Part shown: piece after piece, positions 57,466 to 64,000 of the stretch
How the letters are laid out: every line of letters starts with the position of its first letter
How positions within the stretch are numbered: position 1 is the first letter of the stretch
Origin: Stratiformator vulcanicus
Lineage (GTDB): Bacteria > Planctomycetota > Planctomycetia > Planctomycetales > Planctomycetaceae
Length of the DNA: 64,000 nt
NCBI RefSeq assembly: GCF_007744515.1
Contig: NZ_CP036268.1
Coordinates: 3,015,712-3,079,711, forward strand
Reading direction: 5' to 3'
Translations under genes and position numbers: made by a program
Notes under the pieces: model-generated
Databases searched by the model: none
Told to the model about the DNA's origin: nothing
Seen by the model: only the letters and a program-made list of their open reading frames with translations

Positions 57466-57713
57466 TCGACCACCTCCTTTCTCAAATCGAACTTGCCCGC
57501 TACTGTCGGAGCCAATCTCGACACCTTCACGGGCGGGGCGACCCGTCGTGCTGCGTTCGCACGACCCGACAGGGGAATCCTGACCAATTTCTCGCCGAAG
57601 GCAAGCCCCGTTTTCAACTTTTTTAGCGCTGCCTGAACCGGTGTCGCACGATAGGCTCCTCTCGCCCAGTCCTTCGCGACTTGTTTGAATGCCCCCCGGA
57701 AGACACCACGTTT

Positions 57714-58589
57714 ATGAAAATCGCGATTCTGTCACGGGATGAGTCGCTCTATTCGACCCGTCGGCTGACCCACGTGGCCGAGCGAAACGGCCACTCCGTC
57801 CGGGTCATCGACTATCTTCGCTGCTCGATGGACATCACGTCAAAGCGACCGCGGGTTCTCTATCAGGGCGATGAGCTCAAGCGATTCGACGCGGTCATCC
57901 CGCGTATCGGTGTCTCGCAAACATTTTACGGGACTGCCGTCGTGCGGCAGTTCGAAACAATGGGGGTCCGCTCACTAAATTCGTCGACCGCTATCAGTTG
58001 CTCGCGAGATAAGCTCCGCTCGATGCAACAGCTCGCCGCGGCCGGCCTCCCGATGCCGACGACCGGCTTCGCTCATCTGACAAAAGACATCGGAGCCCTC
58101 ATCGATCTAGTCGGCGGGCCGCCGTTGGTCATCAAGTTGTTGGAAGGAACGCAGGGCATCGGTGTGATTCTCGCGGAATCGAGGAATGTGGCCGAAGCCG
58201 TCATCGAAGCCTTTCGCGGACTCGATGCGAATATCCTCGTCCAACAATACGTCGCCGAAGCCCACGGGATCGACTACCGCGCTTTGGTCGTCGGAGGTGA
58301 AGTCGTTGCTGCGATCGAACGGCGGGCCGAGGCAGGGGGGTTCCGGTCGAATCTGCATCGCGGCGGCAAAGCCCGTCGCATCGATTTGTCGACAGAGATG
58401 ATCGATGTCGCCGTCAAAGCCGCGGAGGTCAGCGGCTTGAACCTCGCCGGCATCGATCTCCTGCCGTCCGATCGCGGCCCGCTTGTGATGGAGGTCAACT
58501 CCTCACCCGGGCTTGAGGGCGTCGAGAAAGCGACTCAGATCAACGTCGCCGGCGAGATCATCGGATTTCTTGAAAGTGATTCCGAATGA
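57714..58589 (+). CDS. rimK: RimK-family ATP-grasp ligase
   Basis: About 291 residues from ATG 57714 ([18 protein letters not shown]); an upstream in-frame start at 57681 is less likely. ATP-grasp fold: [70 protein letters not shown] and [17 protein letters not shown]. RimK adds glutamates to ribosomal protein S6; relatives make other gamma-glutamyl products. No RpsF or RimB partner is adjacent, so the target is not certain. The long leader (57211-57713) is opposite the minus RNA. Confidence 0.88.
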   Translation: MKIAILSRDESLYSTRRLTHVAERNGHSVRVIDYLRCSMDITSKRPRVLYQGDELKRFDAVIPRIGVSQTFYGTAVVRQFETMGVRSLNSSTAISCSRDKLRSMQQLAAAGLPMPTTGFAHLTKDIGALIDLVGGPPLVIKLLEGTQGIGVILAESRNVAEAVIEAFRGLDANILVQQYVAEAHGIDYRALVVGGEVVAAIERRAEAGGFRSNLHRGGKARRIDLSTEMIDVAVKAAEVSGLNLAGIDLLPSDRGPLVMEVNSSPGLEGVEKATQINVAGEIIGFLESDSE

Positions 58590-58594
58590 GGAGA

Positions 58595-59068
58595 TCACCC
58601 CGACTGCTGCGATGAGGCAGCCGGTCCCGGCAGGATCATATCCGCCCGCCAAAAGCGACTGAGTTCCTTGATGACCTCCAAGAACCGGTTCATATCGATC
58701 GGCTTGGTGAGGTAACTTTCGACCTTAAGCCGCTCTGATACGATTCTGTCTTCCTCGCTTGTCGATGCCGTCAACACGACGATCGGAATTTGAAGTAAAT
58801 CAGGGTCCGCCTTAATCTCCTGGAGCACCTCTCGCCCATCCCGCTTCGGGAGTCCGAGGTCGAGCAGAATCAAATCCGGACGGGGCGCGCGGCTGAACTT
58901 ACCGCGTTGAAAAACGAATTCAATCGCTTCTTCGCCGTTAGGCACCCACGTGATTCGGTGCTGAAGATGGCCCCCGCGCAAGGTCGCCATCGTCAAACGG
59001 GCCGCCGTCAAACTGTCTTCGACGAGCAGTATCTCCATCGGCCGGCCGACGGTGCGATCACGCTGCAT
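58595..59068 (-). CDS. Stand-alone response regulator (Rcp1-like receiver)
   Basis: About 157 residues from ATG 59068, with AAGGA 8 nt upstream. A single receiver domain: EILLVEDSLTAARL acidic pocket (Glu17-Asp18), phospho-acceptor Asp70 in LILLDLGLPKRDG, Thr in VVLTAST, and Lys in YLTKPIDMNRFLEV. No output domain. It resembles the Rcp1-type single-domain regulators that partner phytochrome or hybrid kinases; the partner is not here. Convergent with rimK. Confidence 0.9.
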   Translation of the reverse strand: MQRDRTVGRPMEILLVEDSLTAARLTMATLRGGHLQHRITWVPNGEEAIEFVFQRGKFSRAPRPDLILLDLGLPKRDGREVLQEIKADPDLLQIPIVVLTASTSEEDRIVSERLKVESYLTKPIDMNRFLEVIKELSRFWRADMILPGPAASSQQSG

Positions 59069-59252
59069 CGCCCATTCCTTCGCTGGAACCGGACTGAAAC
59101 CGACCACGTTATTGAGAACGATTCCGAATCACGATCCACCCGCGAACGCGGACGGGTCACTAGAGTTCAGACGTTCCTTCGGTGGGCGGCAGTCTCCAAA
59201 ACATGTTGCCTCACCGGTTTAGCCTACGCGGAAAAACGCGGGCCAACGGTGA

Positions 59253-59323
59253 AGCGGGTGAAGGGAATCGAACCCTCGCCTAAAGCTTGGGAAGCTTTCG
59301 TTCTACCATTGAACTACACCCGC
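59253..59323 (-). tRNA. tRNA-Gly (CCC)
   Basis: 71 nt on the minus strand with a perfect 7-bp acceptor stem (GCGGGTG / CACCCGC), D-arm GTTC/GAAC, anticodon stem AAAGC/GCTTT around TTCCCAA (anticodon CCC), T-arm with TTCGATT, and discriminator U. CCA is not encoded. Reads GGG. Confidence 0.95.
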
Positions 59324-59480
59324 GCGTCTCGTAGCACGCTAGTCGGGGACGGCGTGTCGGTCAACAGTCGAGCGGACGCTGAAAGGGGGCCGCGGCTGGC
59401 GAGGCGAACCGACAGACTAAGCTGCGGGGCTGAACAGACATCTCGAACGGCTTTGCCAATCGAGCAAAGCTTCGCTCGCT

Positions 59481-62400
59481 CTATTTGAATCGAAGCCGCA
59501 CACCGGAGCGGAGGCCAAGCAAATCGAGCGAACGATTTTCGGCGTCGGGCCGGAACATCACCAAACGATCGGAGATGATGTTCGACGATTCGGCGAGGAC
59601 TTCGCCATCGGCCGCGTCGATGACTTCGACCCCCAAAACGACACTGCTGCGCCGCGAACGATTTCGCAGGCGAGATACCGCGATCAGAACCGGCAAATCG
59701 AGGTCTGGAACCGAAACGAATGAGGTTTGCGGCAACCGCCGTCGCCAAAGCTCCCGACCCGACTCGGCTTCAAACGCGATCAACAAGCCCTGCACATGAC
59801 TGACCGGCAAGAACGAATCGTTCACATAATAATGGTCATAAGGCCCGTCTCCTCGCTGCGGCGATTGAATGTTGACATAGAGGTTCGTGCCCTGCCGGAA
59901 CATACGGAGCGAGGAAGCCTGCTCCGCCTCCTCAACGGCGATCCGAGACTGCCACCGCGGAGTACCGGTCGCGGTATCAAATGACCGCAGCCGACCGTCT
60001 TCGGTCAGCAATAGCAGCGTGTCCGCGTTTGAACTGGAGGCCATCAGCAACGTCTCTCTCGCATCGATCGGTTCGTCGATGTCGTTGCAGCCGAACTTCG
60101 GATCCCACAGCCGGGCTCGCAGTCCGTCGGGGTTTTTCGCCACATAGAACAGTTTTCGTCCGATCGGTCGGCGCTGCCGACTCAGGTCGATCGGGAGAAC
60201 GCCATGATCGATCTCATCGCCGGTCGCCGTTGCGTAAACCGTGTATTGGCGGCGATCGGAACCGAACGTCGTCACCGTATGCGAATCGGCCGCTAAACCT
60301 GCGTATTGATCGGTCAAGAGTCCCGAGTCGCACTCGCCGCCGCTGCGAACCCACCGGGTCGACCCGTCCGTCGGATCGAGAACTCCCAGTTCGCACCGGG
60401 TTTGATAGATGCAAAAATCGGGGCCGAACGCACCGAGGTGCGGTTGCTCCGTAATGCGATCCCCGACCTCGACCGACCACAACGGCCGATCCTGCGGAAG
60501 TCCGGCGAGAGAGACGCCCATGATTCGTCCCGCAGTGGCGACCGGCAGCACACCGACGCCCGAGGTGGGACGAAACCGCAACGCCGTTCGAAAGTTCGAG
60601 TTGGTTCGAATCCGGCATCGCGTCGCGCCGTCCATCAGGTCAATCACAGCAAGTTCCGGCGCGTGGGCCTCGCCGATGTCGAGAATCTGATAGCGATCGC
60701 CGGGGCGAGTTGAAAGCCGACGCCGCTGCGTGCTGAAGACGTTCGAAATGAGTCCTCGCGATTCGTCCCAAAGCAGCGGCTCGATCTCCACGGTGGTGAC
60801 GCCGGCAAAGAACTTTCGTTCTGCCAGCGCCTGACGTAACGCCGTACGATCAGCATGAGCCAGCCGATCCACGACGCTGCCGCGATTTGTTGGGACTCTC
60901 GCAGTCAGCGGTCGTTTAGTCAGCGGTCGTTCGGCAGACACGGTAGCGCTGGCAAATCGGACGGCGCTGACAGGCTCATATTGACGGGGCTCCTCCTCAA
61001 TGATCGGATCGACTTGCGACAAGAGCCGCGCCGAATGACGACACTCCGAGCGTGCTGCCGCCAAACGCACGCTGAATTCGCGGAAGTGATTCGAGAATTC
61101 TTTGGTTGTCGCCATTTGGGCCAACAGACGGTCGCACTCGGCGAGATCATGCCGTGTGAAGGCATTCCGCAATTCCGCCAGAACCGTGTTGCCTGTGACG
61201 AGACCGTCGGGATCAAAATGGGTCGAAAAACGCAAGGCAGTCTTTGGCACCACCGCTTGATCGCAAAGCGTCGCGCAGAGGCGCTCAATCGCTGACTCGC
61301 CGTCTTGGCCGAACACGGTGCGAATTCGTTCGCCGAAGTAAATTGCGGTCGCGAGATGCGATCGGCGGATATCCCGATCATTCGGATCGAGTCGTAACGA
61401 ATCGGAACGTTCGACACGAATCAAATCCTCGAGGGATTCAATCGCGAGTGAGAGGTCGCCGCCGGAAATTGCCGCATTCGTGGCGGCCATCGAAATCTCA
61501 AGCCGTTCAGCCCTTCCGCTCGACTGAGCCAGTAGCAGTTCTACCTGCCGTGACAGATCCCGCGGCGAAGTGCGAAGTCGACGGAGGCCGACTTCTCGCC
61601 GCAGGTGCCGAAGCGATGGGTCCGAAAAAGCCTGCTCTGTTTTGTCGCTGACTGAAAGCGCCTCCTCGGCGAGATCGAATCGATCAAGCGAAAGTGCAAT
61701 CGCCGCCAACTTGAGACGTTGTTCGTTAGAAGCGGCCTGCGGATCATTCGACGCAAGATTGCTGAACATCACCCCGGCGGGCTCGAACACGTCGAGCCGC
61801 CCGGCCGTCGCCGAGACGATTCGGTCGGCTCCGTAAGCGAAATTCCCTAACGTGATCGGCGCGCCCCGAGAAACGACTTCGGCCCCAAACAGCAGTCCGG
61901 GCGTTTCAATTGCAACTTCGCGGGTCCGTCCGGTCGAGACATCGATCACCACAATGCCGCCCCGAACGGCCGGCATAATGAATCCGTCTTCACACAACAT
62001 GCCTCGTCCAGAGGCACGGCCGAGACGCCGTTCCCATAGCGTCGACCCGTCGGCCAGCAACATGCCCCGGCAGCGACGTGCGCCGGCCACGAGCAGCACG
62101 CCATCGGAAATGCACAGGAAACGCTCGATATCTTCAGCGGGGACCCGCCAGTGTTCGCGCCCCGAAGTTGCTTCGAGACAAACGATTTCCCGAGTCGACG
62201 GCGAAACGGTAATGACGCGGCCGTCCGCAACGGTCATGTTGACAACTGGCGTCTCCGATGCGGAGCGACGACGCGACGAGTGCCCGAATCCGTCTCCGTC
62301 CGCTTGATCGTCGAGCGACCGTCCCCAAAGGAGATGGCCCGTAATCGCATCAACGGCAACGACGCGTTCTTTCCCGACGCCGCAAATGACGATCCCTGCT

Positions 62401-64000
62401 GTGACACTCAGAGAGTTTCCGCACCAGCCGGCTCCGCGTTCGTTCCAGTGCGGACCGTCGCTGTAACCCAAAGGCTGCACACACAAAATCTCACCACTGG
62501 CCGCGGACACGACCACGAGATTTTGCTCGCCGGCGACTTCCGCCAAGACAAACAATTGACCGTCCGACACAACCGGCGGGGAGGAGAAATAGCCGTTCAA
62601 ATTGGCCGCATCGCGGGGAGCCGTCGCGGCAGAGACGGCGACGGCTTTCAGGTCGAGGCTCCAAGCTTCCGATGCGATCTCGGAATCGCTCGCCGACTGT
62701 AAATCGACGGCGACAAGACAATTCGGCAAGCTCGCTTTTCGTGGCGGAGTGGCTTCAACGGCATGATCGCTCGCCGAAGCGACAACGAGACTCTTACTAC
62801 CACTCTCATCGGCGGAGTCGAACAAGAACAGCCGACGACCGTCCGATGCGATACATTCGAAGGCCGACGTGAACTGATCACTTCCCTTTGCGGAAAGGCA
62901 AGCAGCACGCTCATGCCGCCAGACCTGTGCTCCCGTTTGGGCACTAATGCCGACGGTTAGCCCGGACCGACTCGTCCAGCAGATGGTGTCACCCACGATG
63001 ACGAGATTGCACGTGGCCGGCGTCTCGCCCGAGTTTGACCGGCTTCCGCCCCTACCGTATGAGCCGCGAGTAACGTCAGACGCATGGATTGTCAGGCGAG
63101 GATCGAGCCAGGGAATCGAACATTGCCGACGACGGCAACGATCGATTTGGACGCTCGACTGCAGCCACTCGTCATCGTTTCTCTCCCTCGGATGAGTCGC
63201 CAGCATTCGGCCACGGGCGGCGATCGGATGATTGAACTCGGAGTTTGGTGCGGCAACCGGTCCGGTGAGATTGCCAAAGTTCTGAGGCGGTCCGACTTCA
63301 AATTCAGAAATCTCGCCACCGCGCCCGCAACGTTCCATGGCGAGAGAAAATTTGAGATAGGTCGTCGAAGTACATCGATTTCGGTGCGCGGCTTCGTTGA
63401 CGAGGCGAAGCCACAGCCGAGCCGCCAGATCAAACTCACCTCGGTCGAAGGCGCGACTGGCGAGATGATCGACGACTTCGAACCCCGCAGCCGTCAAGAA
63501 ATATTCAGCGGCGACTTGTCGCCATCGGCGAACCATCGACGCGTCGTCATCGGTCGCAAGTATTGATTTCGCCTCGGGTTCGGCAAATAACTCGTAGACA
63601 CCGGGTTTGCTGCGCACGAGCTGAAGCACCATGGCTTCGGCCTGCCGCGAGGCCCCCACGATCGTTTTGTCCGGCCGGCGATCGACGAACGAATCAACGG
63701 GACGGCTCAGCAGGTTTTGCAGAACGCGAACCGCATTGACGTCGTTGTCCTGCTGCAAGGCGATCCGCGCTTCGCTGATCGCGAGCACATCCTGCCTCTC
63801 AAACACCAACATCGAATCGACCGGCCGGGTCGGCAGCGTGTCGAAAAAAGGTGACCGATCACCGTTTGAGTTGCTCGCCGGTTCAGGCTCCTGCTGCGGC
63901 GGGGGGTCGGCACCGAGTTGGCAGATTGCCTCGCTTGCCAAAAGAAAAACGCCCGCCAAGACGGCGAGCGTTACTCTGAGTGGAGCGGTCCCGAAGGTCG
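59481..64000 (-). CDS. Very long PQQ-type beta-propeller protein, 5' end outside window
   Basis: At least 1505 residues. In-frame codons continue upstream of 63959 to the edge (TAPLRVTLAVLAGVFLLASEA), clearly a signal peptide, so the start lies beyond the window. After a helical N-terminal region come two groups of PQQ/WD-like repeats marked by TG-x-x-x-W units: TGAQVWRHE, TGHLLWGRSL, SGREHWRVP, DGSTLWERRL in the first, and DGSTRWVRS, TGTPRWQSRI, SGRELWRRRL in the second, separated by a helical TPR-like stretch (about 770-1010). Probably an exported scaffold. PQQ cofactor residues are not evident, so it is likely a non-enzymatic propeller. Confidence 0.88.
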   Translation of the reverse strand, partial: TFGTAPLRVTLAVLAGVFLLASEAICQLGADPPPQQEPEPASNSNGDRSPFFDTLPTRPVDSMLVFERQDVLAISEARIALQQDNDVNAVRVLQNLLSRPVDSFVDRRPDKTIVGASRQAEAMVLQLVRSKPGVYELFAEPEAKSILATDDDASMVRRWRQVAAEYFLTAAGFEVVDHLASRAFDRGEFDLAARLWLRLVNEAAHRNRCTSTTYLKFSLAMERCGRGGEISEFEVGPPQNFGNLTGPVAAPNSEFNHPIAARGRMLATHPRERNDDEWLQSSVQIDRCRRRQCSIPWLDPRLTIHASDVTRGSYGRGGSRSNSGETPATCNLVIVGDTICWTSRSGLTVGISAQTGAQVWRHERAACLSAKGSDQFTSAFECIASDGRRLFLFDSADESGSKSLVVASASDHAVEATPPRKASLPNCLVAVDLQSASDSEIASEAWSLDLKAVAVSAATAPRDAANLNGYFSSPPVVSDGQLFVLAEVAGEQNLVVVSAASGEILCVQPLGYSDGPHWNERGAGWCGNSLSVTAGIVICGVGKERVVAVDAITGHLLWGRSLDDQADGDGFGHSSRRRSASETPVVNMTVADGRVITVSPSTREIVCLEATSGREHWRVPAEDIERFLCISDGVLLVAGARRCRGMLLADGSTLWERRLGRASGRGMLCEDGFIMPAVRGGIVVIDVSTGRTREVAIETPGLLFGAEVVSRGAPITLGNFAYGADRIVSATAGRLDVFEPAGVMFSNLASNDPQAASNEQRLKLAAIALSLDRFDLAEEALSVSDKTEQAFSDPSLRHLRREVGLRRLRTSPRDLSRQVELLLAQSSGRAERLEISMAATNAAISGGDLSLAIESLEDLIRVERSDSLRLDPNDRDIRRSHLATAIYFGERIRTVFGQDGESAIERLCATLCDQAVVPKTALRFSTHFDPDGLVTGNTVLAELRNAFTRHDLAECDRLLAQMATTKEFSNHFREFSVRLAAARSECRHSARLLSQVDPIIEEEPRQYEPVSAVRFASATVSAERPLTKRPLTARVPTNRGSVVDRLAHADRTALRQALAERKFFAGVTTVEIEPLLWDESRGLISNVFSTQRRRLSTRPGDRYQILDIGEAHAPELAVIDLMDGATRCRIRTNSNFRTALRFRPTSGVGVLPVATAGRIMGVSLAGLPQDRPLWSVEVGDRITEQPHLGAFGPDFCIYQTRCELGVLDPTDGSTRWVRSGGECDSGLLTDQYAGLAADSHTVTTFGSDRRQYTVYATATGDEIDHGVLPIDLSRQRRPIGRKLFYVAKNPDGLRARLWDPKFGCNDIDEPIDARETLLMASSSNADTLLLLTEDGRLRSFDTATGTPRWQSRIAVEEAEQASSLRMFRQGTNLYVNIQSPQRGDGPYDHYYVNDSFLPVSHVQGLLIAFEAESGRELWRRRLPQTSFVSVPDLDLPVLIAVSRLRNRSRRSSVVLGVEVIDAADGEVLAESSNIISDRLVMFRPDAENRSLDLLGLRSGVRLRFK

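Larger units (their letters stand above)
57276..57482 (-). ncRNA. Structured minus-strand RNA with 13-codon ORF and terminator
   Basis: On the minus strand, AGAAAGGAGGTG (57482-57471) is a near-perfect Shine-Dalgarno 7 nt before GTG 57465, which opens a 13-residue frame ending in TAG (57426-57424). The same AGGAGGTGG can pair perfectly with CCACCTCCT further down (57392-57384), and a second purine run CGAGGTGG (57441-57434) competes for this site. A 7-bp hairpin (57410-57404 with 57397-57391) adjoins the antisequence. The RNA ends in a 12-bp terminator with a seven-T run. No gene follows downstream on this strand, so this looks like a free-standing RNA. Its promoter was not identified. Confidence 0.5.

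Noticed and set aside
57471-57482. CACCTCCTTTCT on plus, identical to the 3' end of 16S rRNA
   Set aside because: Only 12 nt match and there is no rRNA around; it is better read as a Shine-Dalgarno on the minus strand.
57355-57636. 93-codon plus-strand ORF in the rimK leader
   Set aside because: It lies opposite the structured RNA, has no coherent composition or family, and would end 77 nt before rimK without a clear start signal.
1-64000. Mobile elements, prophage, CRISPR and defence islands
   Set aside because: No transposase, integrase, direct repeat array or Cas protein was recognised; the SNF2 helicase alone, without defence partners, is not enough.

Overview
The window looks like a chromosomal segment of a planctomycete (Planctomycetota, Planctomycetaceae-like). 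The support is the combination of gene families: a DUF1080 lipoprotein, Ser/Thr kinases with the planctomycete N-terminal module, Tat-exported Gfo/Idh oxidoreductase, FGE-type sulfatase and SUMF1-domain proteins, a BatA/VWA/DUF4175 membrane cluster, SpoVG with a zinc ribbon, and very long PQQ-propeller proteins. Base composition and codon use look even throughout. I saw no phage genes, transposase, CRISPR array or rRNA. One tRNA (Gly, CCC) is present. Both ends cut through genes: a Ser/Thr kinase on the left and a PQQ-propeller protein on the right, each running out of the window.

Left part (1-16 kb): kinase (minus), gyrA with an unusual C-terminal domain, ugd, prfB with a programmed +1 frameshift overlapping a two-domain DUF1080 lipoprotein, a two-receiver-like unknown protein (minus), a membrane pseudokinase, then pyrB next to a dihydroorotase homologue that has lost metal ligands, a YacP-like NYN nuclease and a lipoprotein.

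Middle (16-41 kb): a minus-strand BatA, VWA, DUF4175 membrane cluster; a sulfatase; a YdjM-like membrane protein; ispE then spoVG; Gfo/Idh; a SUMF1-domain protein divergent from apbE; a cysteine-rich putative outer-membrane protein; a HisN-type phosphatase flanked by intergenic repeats; a LarA-like protein divergent from a SWIM-SNF2 helicase.

Right part (41-64 kb): a minus-strand set (MBL hydrolase, rpiB, GT39-like glycosyltransferase, AsmA-like protein); a sigma-54-type promoter followed by a short structured RNA and terminator; a small 65-residue protein; the haem genes hemD-hemE-hemY; rny; tilS; an MFS transporter; a structured minus-strand RNA candidate encoding a 13-residue peptide; rimK-like ligase; response regulator; tRNA-Gly; PQQ-propeller protein.

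Most content is housekeeping (replication, translation termination, pyrimidine, isoprenoid and haem synthesis, RNA decay, tRNA modification) mixed with envelope genes typical of the phylum. The best candidates for undescribed biology are two intergenic RNAs: a sigma-54-driven RNA at about 47683-47799, and a minus-strand RNA at about 57276-57482 with mutually exclusive Shine-Dalgarno pairings. The most interesting protein changes are the degenerate dihydroorotase beside pyrB, the second GyrA box, and the pseudokinase fused to a repetitive extracytoplasmic domain.
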